A stretch of DNA of 64,000 nucleotides from Fusobacterium varium (GTDB taxonomy: Bacteria > Fusobacteriota > Fusobacteriia > Fusobacteriales > Fusobacteriaceae), in NCBI GenBank assembly GCA_021531615.1, contig JADYUE010000001.1, positions 186,001-250,000 of the forward strand, in the 5' to 3' direction. Positions 42,359 through 50,953 of the stretch are shown here, in pieces. Position numbers and translations under genes: made by a program. Numbering within the stretch: the stretch's first letter is position 1; every line of letters starts with the position of its first letter. The notes beneath the pieces are model-generated. The model did not search any database. It saw only the letters and a list, made by a program, of their open reading frames with translations, and had not been told where the DNA came from.

Positions 42359-43615
42359 TTATCTTCCTTTACCAAATACAACTGTTTTAAATGTTAATAT
42401 CATAATAACTAAATCTAAGTATAGACTATGTTGTTTTATATAATATAGATCATACTCTAATTTTCTTCTTGCATCTTCAACACTAGCTCCATATGGATAC
42501 ATTACTTGAGCCCAACCTGTAAGCCCTGGTTTTACCATATGTCTTAAATTATAATATGGTATCTGCTTTTCTAGTTCCTTAATAAATACCATTCTTTCTG
42601 GTCTTGGTCCAATAAAACTCATTTCCCCTTTAATTACATTTATAAGTTGAGGAAGTTCATCTATTCTTGTTTTTCTCATTATATTTCCAAATTTAGTAAC
42701 TCTTGGGTCATTTTTTTGAGCCCATTTTGCTCCATCTTTTTCAGCATCATTTCTCATACTTCTAAATTTATGAACTTTAAACTCTTTTCCATTTTCCCCT
42801 ACTCTATCTTGACTATAGATAATAGGTCCTGGACTTTCTAATTTTACAATAATTGCAGCTATTCCCATAATTGGCAGAGTTAAAATTCCTATGATAAATG
42901 CCATAGTCATATCAAATATTCTTTTTATATTTGTTTGTATGTGGCTATGAAGAATTTTAAATCCATAAGCTTGAAGTAACCACTCTTCATCTATAAACTC
43001 GACATCAATTTTAGCTTCATTTTCAAGCATATAATCTGAATAGCTTTTTACTTCTAATCCTGAAAGCTTTAGATTTAAGATCTCTCTTATCTCCTCTTTT
43101 GTTAATTTTAACTTTGTTATTACTAAAATTCTTATATTATTTTCTTTTATAAAATCAGTTAAGCTTCCTTTTCTATCTGCCTCATCTACATACTTATATT
43201 CTGGGAAATTAACTAAACTTTCAACAATTCTATTTTTCATCTCTCCAGTTCCATAGGTAGTTAGATTTTTAATTTTAAAGGTAACTATACTTATAATTGT
43301 ACTTATAAATACTTGTGATGCAGTAAAGATAAGAAAGAAAGGAATAAGTCCAAAATCCCAAGCATCTATAAACCAGATAAAAAATGCTATAAAATTCAAT
43401 AGGAAAATTATTACATATCCTTTATTACTACTCTTATATCTAATAAACTCCATATTATCTGTGATATAAAGTCCTAAAATAACAAAACCAAACACTCCTA
43501 AAGAGTAAATAGGAAGTCCTACTTCATAAATAAAAAGATATCTACATATATAAAATGTTACCCCTAGCAATGCTATATATACTAACTTTAATACTGTACT
43601 CTTTTCTTGTTCCAT
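42359..43615 (-). CDS. Initiating undecaprenyl-phosphate sugar transferase (WcaJ-like)
   Basis: A 418-residue polyprenyl-phosphate hexose-1-phosphate transferase that starts repeat-unit synthesis. The N-terminal half has about four membrane helices and a Rossmann-like domain (about residues 150-215). One more helix near residue 235-255 leads to the catalytic bacterial sugar transferase domain. Its motifs are PIIYSQDRVGENGKEFKVHK, FRSMRNDAEKDGAKWAQKND, TRIDELPQLINVIKGEMSFI and GPRPERMVF. The domain order matches WcaJ/WbaP. The downstream glycosyltransferases and polymerase complete the pathway. Confidence 0.94.
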   Translation of the reverse strand: MEQEKSTVLKLVYIALLGVTFYICRYLFIYEVGLPIYSLGVFGFVILGLYITDNMEFIRYKSSNKGYVIIFLLNFIAFFIWFIDAWDFGLIPFFLIFTASQVFISTIISIVTFKIKNLTTYGTGEMKNRIVESLVNFPEYKYVDEADRKGSLTDFIKENNIRILVITKLKLTKEEIREILNLKLSGLEVKSYSDYMLENEAKIDVEFIDEEWLLQAYGFKILHSHIQTNIKRIFDMTMAFIIGILTLPIMGIAAIIVKLESPGPIIYSQDRVGENGKEFKVHKFRSMRNDAEKDGAKWAQKNDPRVTKFGNIMRKTRIDELPQLINVIKGEMSFIGPRPERMVFIKELEKQIPYYNLRHMVKPGLTGWAQVMYPYGASVEDARRKLEYDLYYIKQHSLYLDLVIMILTFKTVVFGKGR

Positions 43616-43630
43616 TCTCTTCTCCCTCTC

Positions 43631-45313
43631 CTATCTCTCTTGAAAAAGCTCTATTCTCTTTCCAGATAAGATACTATTATCTTCAAAACCATTTTTATCA
43701 TAATATAATCTTGCTTTGAATAACTCATTTCCACTATCTTTTCCTATTTCAGAAAAAACTCCACTAGGATATACTTTATCACTGAAACCATATACATAAA
43801 GAATATTATTTTTCTTAGGTAGATATTGGTTATTTCTAAATAAGATACCATTTTTCCAGTTTTCATCTAGTTTAACTCTATTATTATCTTGAATATTAAC
43901 TATCTTTCCAAGCATATCAAATTCAAATATCAAATCATCATCATATGCTTCCCAATTTCCATTTTCATTTCTATCTAATAAAGATTTTTTAATAACTGGT
44001 GAAACTATAAGAATATATCTGATATTTCCATTTGAGTCAAAAATAAATGGTAATGATTCTTCACGAGTATTAAATGAAACTAGGTTCATTCCATTTTCAA
44101 TACTTCCATCTACTCTCTTTTCTATAACTATTGCAGGTAGAGCATCATTAATTATTCCTGTTTCAATCTCCACACTTTTTTTCTTTTGTATCTCCCCATC
44201 ATTTAATTTGATAGTAACATTGTTTTTAGTTTTAGGATATAATCCTATAATCTCTATCTCTCCATTCTCTTTTATCTTTGTTTTATAAGTGTAATTTTGA
44301 CTGTTCTCTCTTCCCTCAATAGTTACACTTACATCTTTTCCAACAAATTCATTTTCCACTTTTACTATTGCTGAAAGAGGTGTTCTTCCATATGGATTCA
44401 ATTTTATAAAAGGTGAATCAAAGGTATAGTGATTACTTCTATATTTTTTTTCAAGTTCAACAGAGTTATTTTTATCTAAAAGATAAAACTCTCCATAAGA
44501 TGCCATCTTTTTATACTCTATTCCATCCATATTTTTTCCAATAATTGTTTTTAGTTCTGGAGATACTCCACCTATACTTTCAAGTTTTTTACTTAATAGT
44601 AACAACTTTTTCATATCTTCAAATATCAGTTTATCATTGAAGAAATTTTCTTCACTCTCTTTTAACTTTGCAATATCCTCTTTTTTAAACTCTAAAAGAG
44701 ATATTAACTCTGCATCTCCTGTAAGTATTCCATTTAATTTTTCAAGTTGCTCTCCAGTTAAATTCTTTACAACTTCATCTATTTCATTATTTGGTATTAA
44801 TTTTACTATTCTATCTCTTATTTTTAGAGTTTCAGGAATATTCTCTTCATTTTGTGCTATTTTATTATAGTCAAAATTTGGATAGTTTGCCTTTAAAAAA
44901 TCTTTCATCTCTACTGAAAGAACTTCAATCTCTTGAAACCCTTTACTTATGTTTAATATTTCCATAGCTTTCGGATAATCTATATCCCTTGAATAATATA
45001 TATCTGTATTATATTCTTTATCTCTATTATTTAAAGCTTCTAATACATCTGGTGTTTTTAGTATCTCTTTTAAAATTTCTAACTTCTCTAAAGAAAGTTT
45101 ATCTAATAACTTTATAAACTCCTTATTATTTAATTGTTTTTCAAACTCTTTTTTTAATTTTTTACTTTGATTTTCCTTATATGTTATAGAAAAGGTAGGA
45201 CTATTCTCCATTCTATTCATTATTTTTCCCTTTGAAAGATATAAAACTACTCCTACTCCTATTATAAGAAGTGAAGCTATAAGTGTTATTTTTTCCTTCC
45301 TATTTATTTGCAT
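43631..45313 (-). CDS. Envelope-anchored protein with arylsulfotransferase N-terminal-like domain
   Basis: A 560-residue protein with one N-terminal membrane helix (residues 10-26), then about 250 residues of charged helical sequence. A beta domain follows with LNPYGRTPLSAIVKVEN, EIEIIGLYPKTKNNVTIKL and, further on, FIFDSNGNIRYILIVSP. These three segments resemble the N-terminal domain and first propeller strands of bacterial arylsulfate sulfotransferases (ASST). Only about 125 residues follow, too short for the six-bladed catalytic propeller. It may be a binding or decoration protein for the polysaccharide made by the downstream genes, 15 nt away. The family link is from memory of the motif and is tentative. 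Confidence 0.6.
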   Translation of the reverse strand: MQINRKEKITLIASLLIIGVGVVLYLSKGKIMNRMENSPTFSITYKENQSKKLKKEFEKQLNNKEFIKLLDKLSLEKLEILKEILKTPDVLEALNNRDKEYNTDIYYSRDIDYPKAMEILNISKGFQEIEVLSVEMKDFLKANYPNFDYNKIAQNEENIPETLKIRDRIVKLIPNNEIDEVVKNLTGEQLEKLNGILTGDAELISLLEFKKEDIAKLKESEENFFNDKLIFEDMKKLLLLSKKLESIGGVSPELKTIIGKNMDGIEYKKMASYGEFYLLDKNNSVELEKKYRSNHYTFDSPFIKLNPYGRTPLSAIVKVENEFVGKDVSVTIEGRENSQNYTYKTKIKENGEIEIIGLYPKTKNNVTIKLNDGEIQKKKSVEIETGIINDALPAIVIEKRVDGSIENGMNLVSFNTREESLPFIFDSNGNIRYILIVSPVIKKSLLDRNENGNWEAYDDDLIFEFDMLGKIVNIQDNNRVKLDENWKNGILFRNNQYLPKKNNILYVYGFSDKVYPSGVFSEIGKDSGNELFKARLYYDKNGFEDNSILSGKRIELFQER

Positions 45314-45499
45314 GATTATCTCCTTTTTCTTTCCTTTTCATTGAAACCCTATCTTAATATTATAATAATAATTATAAAGAAAATCTAGTTATATTTTTCT
45401 ATAATAAAAAATATAATTATTTTAGCCCTATTTTAACATATTTTTTTCCATTTTTTAACATTGATTTTTTTAGTTTCTATACTTTTTTTGTTGACTAAC

Positions 45500-45539
45500 A
45501 AAAATAAAAACGACTAGAAATAATTCCAGCCGTTTCATT
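45500..45539 (-). terminator. Terminator after pepT
   Basis: On the minus strand AAACGGCTGGAA, a short loop and TTCTAGTCGTTT (one mismatch, one G-U) are followed by T-rich sequence. Confidence 0.8.
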
Positions 45540-45543
45540 TTAA

Positions 45544-46776
45544 TTAATAATTTTTCTTTCCTACATTTTCAGCTATTTTTACAATAAGATCTCTAGCTTT
45601 TTCCATTGATTGAATACAGATATATTCAAATCTTCCATGGAAGTTGTGTCCTCCTGTAAATAGGTTTGGACATGGAAGTCCTCTGTAAGAAAGTCTAGCC
45701 CCATCTGTTCCCCCTCTAATAGGTCTAATATTTGGTGCTATTTCTAACTCTTCCATTGATTTTTTAGCTAGATCTATTATATACATAACAGGCTCTATCT
45801 TTTCTCTCATATTGTAGTAACTATCTTTTACTTCAATCTCTATCTTAGCATCTTTATATTTTTTAGCTAGATATTGAACTGCATCTTTAATAATAATTTT
45901 CTTTTCATTGAATTTTCTCATTGAGTGATCTCTGATGATATATTCCATCTTAGTATTTTCAACTGTTCCTGTTAACTCATCAAGTAGGAAGAATCCTTCA
46001 TAATTTTCAGTATGTTCAGGTCTTTGATCACATGGTAACATAGCATTTAATTCCATTGCAATCATAATAGAGTTGATCATACTATTTTTAGCAGATCCTG
46101 GGTGAATATCTCTACCTTCTATTTTTACTGTTGCAGAAGCTGCGTTGAAGTTTTCATATTCTAATTCTCCAAGCTCTCCTCCATCTACTGTATAAGCAAA
46201 TTTACAATCAAACTTCTTAACATCGAATAAATCTGCTCCTCTTCCTATCTCTTCATCAGGAGTAAATCCAACTTTAATAACTCCATGTTTAATCTCTGGA
46301 TGTTCTTTTAGATATTTAATAGCTTCTATTATTTCAACTATTCCTGCTTTGTCGTCAGCTCCTAAAAGTGAACTTCCATCAGTTACTATAAGATCTTGTC
46401 CAACATAATTTTTCATATGAGCAAAATCTTTAGGTGAAAGAACTACATTTTCTTCACTATTTAATACTATATCTTCCCCATTATAATTTTCTACGATTCT
46501 TGGTTTTACACCTCTTCCATTGTATGAAGGAGCTGTATCCATGTGAGCTATAAATCCTATTGCAGGAATATCCTCATCACAGTTTGCTGGTAATGTTGCC
46601 ATAATATAACAGTTTTCATCTAAAGTTATATCTTCCATTCCTAATGCTTTTAGATCTTCAACTATAACTTTTGCAAGATCCCATTGTATTTCACTACTTG
46701 GACAAGCATTGCTTTCTGGATTAGAGTCTGTATCAATTTGTACATACTTTAAAAATCTTTCAACTAAACTATTCAT
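45544..46776 (-). CDS. pepT: Peptidase T (tripeptide aminopeptidase)
   Basis: A 410-residue M20B zinc aminopeptidase that cuts the N-terminal residue from tripeptides. The N-terminus VERFLKYVQIDTDSNPES is typical. Zinc-binding and catalytic segments are GFIAHMDTAPSYNG, LLGADDKAGIVEI, GFTPDEEIGRGADLFDV and, at the end, GGHNFHGRFEYI. I chose ATG 46776 because GGGAG lies 9 nt before it; an earlier in-frame ATG abuts that site. Single-gene unit. Together with pepP and the peptide-binding protein it points to peptide fermentation. Confidence 0.95.
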   Translation of the reverse strand: MNSLVERFLKYVQIDTDSNPESNACPSSEIQWDLAKVIVEDLKALGMEDITLDENCYIMATLPANCDEDIPAIGFIAHMDTAPSYNGRGVKPRIVENYNGEDIVLNSEENVVLSPKDFAHMKNYVGQDLIVTDGSSLLGADDKAGIVEIIEAIKYLKEHPEIKHGVIKVGFTPDEEIGRGADLFDVKKFDCKFAYTVDGGELGELEYENFNAASATVKIEGRDIHPGSAKNSMINSIMIAMELNAMLPCDQRPEHTENYEGFFLLDELTGTVENTKMEYIIRDHSMRKFNEKKIIIKDAVQYLAKKYKDAKIEIEVKDSYYNMREKIEPVMYIIDLAKKSMEELEIAPNIRPIRGGTDGARLSYRGLPCPNLFTGGHNFHGRFEYICIQSMEKARDLIVKIAENVGKKNY

Positions 46777-46851
46777 CACTAACATCTCCCTATCTATATT
46801 TTTAGCTACTTATATTCTAATATGAAATCAGATTTATTTCAATCAGTTATT

Positions 46852-48249
46852 TTAGTTTTCTTCAACAACTGCTTCTAATTTCTCCATCTCTTCTTGCTCT
46901 TTTTGTAGATGTTTTAATGTTTTCATCTCTCTCTTTATTAAAATAAATGTAATCACTGTTGATATAAAGTCTGATGTAGGTGCTGCAAACCAAATACCTG
47001 TCAAACCAAATAATCTAGACATAACTATAATACATGGAATCAATATAATTATCTGTCTTGATAAACTTATAAACAAACTTAATTTTGGCTTTCCTACTGC
47101 TTGGAAATATACTGATGAGATTATTTGGAATCCTATGATTGGGAACATTATTGTATTTATTCTCAATCCAAATGAAGCTATATCTAACAATGCTTTTTCT
47201 CTTGTAAAGATAAATATAAAGTATTTTGATAAAAGTTGTATTACAAGGAAGTTAAATATACATATTACACTAGCTCCTAATATTGCCTTACGCAGTGCTT
47301 CTCTTACTCTTGCATAAAGTTTAGCCCCATAGTTATATCCTAAAATTGGTTGTAACCCTTGGTTAATTCCAAAGATAGGCATAGCCAAAAATATTACTAT
47401 AGCCTGAATTATTGCCATTGCTCCTATTGAATTATCTCCACCATAGATTTTTAATGTATGGTTAAAGGTGTAGTTTACAAGACTTGAACCTAATTGAAGT
47501 GCAAAAGGTGCTGATCCCAATGCCATTATATTTTTTATTCTCTCCCATTTCAATGGTAGATCTTTCATATATAGTTTTAAACCACTAAATTTAGATCTAA
47601 AATAATAAATTGTCCATGCTGCTGAAATATATTGAGATATTATTGTTGCCCATGCTGCCCCTGAAACTCCCATATCCATACCAAATATAAAGATAGGATC
47701 AAGAACTATATTTATTATTGCTCCAATTAATAGAGTTACCATTGACATTTTAGGGTTTCCATCTGAACGAATACCTGCATTAGCTACATACCCCACTATT
47801 GTTGCTGGAAATCCAATTGCAACTATTCTCAAATACTCAATAGTATATTTAGAAGTATTCTCACTTCCACCTAATTTGTCAACTAATCCTTCCATAAAAA
47901 TTATAACTAAGATTCCAATTATCGTTGAAATAATAGTTCCAAAACAAATTGCATTTCCTAAATAATGTTCTGCTTCATCTTTCTGTTTCTTCCCTAAATT
48001 TAAAGATATATTAGTTGCTCCCCCTAGCCCTATTAAAACTGCAAATGCAAATACAAAAATAGTAACTGGGAATGTTAACCCTACACCTGCTATTGCAAAA
48101 TGTCCTACATCTTTTATATTTCCTATATATATTCTATCTACAATACTATAAAGAGCATTAACAAGCATCCCTATTATTGCTGGTAACGAAAACTGAATTA
48201 GCAGTTTTGTAATCTTTTCACTTCCCATAAATTGATGTTTATTTTTCAT
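46852..48249 (-). CDS. MATE family efflux transporter (MarR-linked)
   Basis: A 465-residue membrane protein of the MATE family, about twelve helices, starting ITKLLIQFSLPAIIGMLVNA and LYSIVDRIYIG, the usual MATE entry. It lacks an obvious link to the first MATE gene apart from family. It ends with a charged tail (QKEQEEMEKLEAV). It lies 11 nt downstream of a marR-type regulator, which probably controls it; the exported compound is unknown. Confidence 0.92.
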   Translation of the reverse strand: MKNKHQFMGSEKITKLLIQFSLPAIIGMLVNALYSIVDRIYIGNIKDVGHFAIAGVGLTFPVTIFVFAFAVLIGLGGATNISLNLGKKQKDEAEHYLGNAICFGTIISTIIGILVIIFMEGLVDKLGGSENTSKYTIEYLRIVAIGFPATIVGYVANAGIRSDGNPKMSMVTLLIGAIINIVLDPIFIFGMDMGVSGAAWATIISQYISAAWTIYYFRSKFSGLKLYMKDLPLKWERIKNIMALGSAPFALQLGSSLVNYTFNHTLKIYGGDNSIGAMAIIQAIVIFLAMPIFGINQGLQPILGYNYGAKLYARVREALRKAILGASVICIFNFLVIQLLSKYFIFIFTREKALLDIASFGLRINTIMFPIIGFQIISSVYFQAVGKPKLSLFISLSRQIIILIPCIIVMSRLFGLTGIWFAAPTSDFISTVITFILIKREMKTLKHLQKEQEEMEKLEAVVEEN

Positions 48250-48260
48250 TTACCCTCCCA

Positions 48261-48698
48261 TTATTCCCAATTCTCTATAAGTTTTGACATTATTTTTATA
48301 AACATTTTTCTCTCTTCTTCATCAAGTATTTTTTCTACTCTACTTTGAAAAATATCTGAGACTTCAAAAATAATATTTAAAATCTCTTTTGCTTTATCTT
48401 CTAATTCTAAATATGTTACCCTTCTATCTTCTTCACATATTTTTTTTCTAAGATATCCTTTCTTCTCTAACTTATTTACTAAAATAGTAACAGTTGACTT
48501 ATCCTTAGATATCTTCTCTGTAACTTCTTTCATTGAAAGAACTTTAAAAACATGAAGTATTATAATTATTCTTACATGAGAAAAGCCTAACTCTGTTATT
48601 CCTCTTTTCCTTAGTTGTTCATCCATAAAACACCTATTCCTATGGAACAACCTTGCAATACTACTATAAAGTGTATTCTCTAATTTCCTCTCTTCCAT
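48261..48698 (-). CDS. MarR family transcriptional regulator
   Basis: A 145-residue winged-helix dimeric regulator. The recognition region is LSMKEVTEKISKDKSTVTIL followed by VNKLEKKGYLRKKICEEDRR (wing with the conserved D-R pair). The C-terminal helix is long. I chose ATG 48698 with GGTGAT upstream; the longer GTG/ATG options precede it. MarR proteins usually repress their own operon and are released by a phenolic or other ligand, and the downstream MATE gene is the natural target. No clear operator could be singled out in the AT-rich 48699-48773 stretch. Confidence 0.92.
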   Translation of the reverse strand: MEERKLENTLYSSIARLFHRNRCFMDEQLRKRGITELGFSHVRIIIILHVFKVLSMKEVTEKISKDKSTVTILVNKLEKKGYLRKKICEEDRRVTYLELEDKAKEILNIIFEVSDIFQSRVEKILDEEERKMFIKIMSKLIENWE

Positions 48699-48773
48699 TA
48701 TTATCACCCACAAAAAATGTTAACATATAATTAGTTTTATGTCAAACTATTTTTTGCTACTTATACAAATAAC

Positions 48774-49154
48774 TTTAAACTATAATTTCCAAAAGTAGAG
48801 GAGCACAAACGACTACTACTTTTGGAAATTACGTCAACTTGATGTTAGGGATAATCTACTTTTTTAATTAGAGTTATTCCTAATATCAGCTAAATGTAAT
48901 TTGGAAAAGAATATTAGAGAGAGTTACGAAATCTGACGCTAAAAATTCCGACGTGTTTGAAGACTAAGTCAAGTTTCGGAATTTTAGTCAGATGAGTGTT
49001 ACTCTCTCTTTATTCTTTGACATGGAATTTAGCTGATATTTAAAAGAAATAGAGATAACTAAACTTGACTAATAATCGCTAATACAAAGGCACTTTGTCA
49101 AAACCTAGCAATGTGCTGGATAACTGAGCTTAGTTAAATATATTATAGTTTTTA
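48774..49154. repeat. Composite intergenic repeat element, copy 3 (fullest copy)
   Basis: A 381-nt non-coding element bounded by TTTAAACTATAA and TTATAGTTTTTA. It contains a hairpin with a perfect 15-bp stem (48784-48798 with 48816-48830). Next is the nested stem-loop 48882-49040: outer stem 14 bp, then 8, 9, 7 and about 12 bp, each interrupted by short loops. The triple-hairpin module (49058-49136) closes it. The CAACTTGATGTTA outer-stem sequence of copy 1 also appears here once (48835-48847), outside the stem. No ORF of note lies inside. It fills the gap between marR and the Cys-rich protein gene. Confidence 0.88.
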
Positions 49155-49173
49155 GCAAATAAATAATTATATT

Positions 49174-49222
49174 GAAAAAAACTACGTTCTAACTTTATTT
49201 AAAGTTTCAAACGTAGTTTAAT
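49174..49222 (-). terminator. Terminator after the Cys-rich small protein gene
   Basis: On the minus strand AAACTACGTT pairs with AACGTAGTTT, with AACTTT/AAAGTT inside, followed by a T run. Confidence 0.88.
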
Positions 49223-49242
49223 ATCAATTTATTTTTTATTTA

Positions 49243-49542
49243 CTATTTTTTCTCTTTTTCCTCTGCTTCTTTTTTATCTAAATATCTTTTTTGTACTATC
49301 TCAATTACTTCAAGCATCTTCTTTTGAATATGATCATATCCAACCTCTTTAATATGAGGTAAAGTACAATTTGAACAATCTTTTATTCCATGAGGTGTAT
49401 ATTTAAAGTTTCCTCCACAATTTTCTCCTAACATATATAGTGGGCAATAGCAAAACATACAGTTAAAATCCTCAATATTCTTTACTTGATGACATGGAAA
49501 AAATTCACAATCTTTATGGTGGATAAATTTATAGTTATTCAT
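49243..49542 (-). CDS. Cysteine-rich small domain protein
   Basis: A 99-residue protein with eight cysteines, mostly in the first 60 residues: DCEFFPCH, FNCMFCYCPLYMLGENCGG and KDCSNCTLPH. The FFPCH and CxxCYCPLY pattern matches the 'cysteine-rich small domain' (Pfam 04071) found in clostridia, fusobacteria and methanogens, which probably binds zinc or an Fe-S cluster. Its function is unknown. The C-terminus is a Lys/Glu-rich helix. GGAGG precedes the ATG. Single-gene unit. Confidence 0.82.
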   Translation of the reverse strand: MNNYKFIHHKDCEFFPCHQVKNIEDFNCMFCYCPLYMLGENCGGNFKYTPHGIKDCSNCTLPHIKEVGYDHIQKKMLEVIEIVQKRYLDKKEAEEKEKK

Positions 49543-49661
49543 AAAAGACCTCCTAGTTTTAATTTCTATACTTTAAATATACCCTTTTTATATTATTAAA
49601 TCAAGAGAAGTTTTACATTATTACTCTTTTATCTAAAAAATAGATATTTTATACATTTTCT

Positions 49662-50381
49662 TTATAATGTTTCAGGTAAAATCTCTATCTTCTTTTCTCT
49701 ATATATTATATCTCCATCTTTTAAATAAAATTGAACTGGATAAATTTCTACTCCTGCCTTTATTGCTTTATAAAATAGTTTTGAAAACTCTAAATCTGTT
49801 TCATATTTTGGTCTAAAACTTTTAGAATCTCTAAAAACTAATAATAAAACTGCTGCTCTATCTCCATTCTCTTTTATTTTTATCAACTCTTTCAAATGTT
49901 TTTGAGCCCTTGTGCTTGGAGCATCTGGAAACATTGCTACTTTATTTACAGAAAGAGAAACTCCTTTAACTTCAACCCAAATCTTTTTTCCATCTTTTTC
50001 TAAAAGATAATCAAGTCTGCTATCCCCATTTTTTACCTCTGCTGTTATACTATCAACTTTTCCAAAAGGTGAAATCTCAAAATCTCTTAAAAAATTTTCT
50101 GAAATATATCTATGGTAAGCAGAATTAATTAAAATATCTTCTCCATCATCTGCTTTTGCTGAAATTAGATCCCAATCTGTTTTTCTCTTACTTCCCTCTT
50201 TGGCTTTTTTTAAACTAACTTCATTTCCTAAAAAAAGAAGTTCCTTTATTCTTCCAGAATCATGAACATGACAGATAACCTCTTTTTGATCTTTTAATTC
50301 TACCTTTGCTATAAATCTATTTGGTCTCTCTAAAAATTTCCCTATGGTATCTATTCCTATCTTATAAATTAATTTATCCAT
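49662..50381 (-). CDS. sfsA: SfsA family protein
   Basis: A 239-residue protein of the SfsA ('sugar fermentation stimulation') family, which has a nuclease-like fold with an OB-like N-terminal part. Diagnostic features are RPNRFIAKVELKDQKEVICH, HVHDSGRIKELL, and WVEVKGVSLSVNKVAMFPDA, followed by PSTRAQKHLKELI. The EVKG and D residues resemble a restriction-endonuclease-like active site. The biological role is unclear despite the name. GGAGAAAA precedes the ATG. It lies downstream of the Rrf2 gene with a terminator between them. Confidence 0.93.
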   Translation of the reverse strand: MDKLIYKIGIDTIGKFLERPNRFIAKVELKDQKEVICHVHDSGRIKELLFLGNEVSLKKAKEGSKRKTDWDLISAKADDGEDILINSAYHRYISENFLRDFEISPFGKVDSITAEVKNGDSRLDYLLEKDGKKIWVEVKGVSLSVNKVAMFPDAPSTRAQKHLKELIKIKENGDRAAVLLLVFRDSKSFRPKYETDLEFSKLFYKAIKAGVEIYPVQFYLKDGDIIYREKKIEILPETL

Positions 50382-50392
50382 TTTTTCTCCTA

Positions 50393-50437
50393 AAATAAAA
50401 AATTGGCTAAAACTGTTATAATGATTCTAGCCAATTA
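50393..50437 (-). terminator. Terminator after the Rrf2 regulator gene
   Basis: On the minus strand AATTGGCTA...TAGCCAATT, with AAT/GTT pairs inside, followed by six T. Confidence 0.88.
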
Positions 50438-50448
50438 TTTTCTAATTA

Positions 50449-50859
50449 TTAATATTTTCCATCTGCTAAATCTCTAAAATTAACAGCTTCTAATCTTTTT
50501 ATAAAATCATCTTCTATACTTTTCATAACTCTGTGAATTCCACAATTTCCACCTCTTAAAGTACAACTTTCAGGTGATTCCATACAATCTTTTAAACAAA
50601 TTTTCCCCTCTATTGATTCAATAGCATCTTTAAGAGTTATCTCTCTACTATCTCTTTTTAATTTGTATCCCCCTCTAGCACCTTTAAAGATCACTACTAA
50701 GTCAGCTTTTTCTAACTTTTTTAAAATTCTCAAACTAAAAAGATGAGGTATATCTTCCAGTAAAGATATTTCATTTGAAGAAATAATTCTCTCTTCTCCA
50801 TTTTTAGTTAAGTATAGAAGTATTCTAAATGCATATTCTATCTCATTTTTTAATCTCAT
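50449..50859 (-). CDS. Rrf2 family transcriptional regulator
   Basis: A 136-residue winged-helix regulator of the IscR/NsrR/CymR family. The N-terminus MRLKNEIEYAFRILLYL and the recognition segment FKGARGGYKLKRDSREITL are typical. Four cysteines in CLKDCMESPESCTLRGGNC lie at the Fe-S ligand region of IscR/NsrR-like members, so it may sense Fe-S status, NO or redox. The gene is isolated. Its promoter region (50860-50950) has GCAATA/TATTGC-like repeats, but no operator could be assigned. Targets are unknown. Confidence 0.9.
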   Translation of the reverse strand: MRLKNEIEYAFRILLYLTKNGEERIISSNEISLLEDIPHLFSLRILKKLEKADLVVIFKGARGGYKLKRDSREITLKDAIESIEGKICLKDCMESPESCTLRGGNCGIHRVMKSIEDDFIKRLEAVNFRDLADGKY

Positions 50860-50953
50860 CGCTTTTTCTCCTATAATACCTTCCTACATTTTTATAAAAC
50901 ATATTGCAATTATAGCACATTAAGTATGCAATAACAATAGTTTTATTCACATT

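Noticed and set aside
46852-48249. Wzx flippase for the neighbouring polysaccharide cluster
   Set aside because: Although MATE and Wzx share a superfamily, this gene is linked to marR and separated from the cluster by pepT; the sequence opening is MATE-like.
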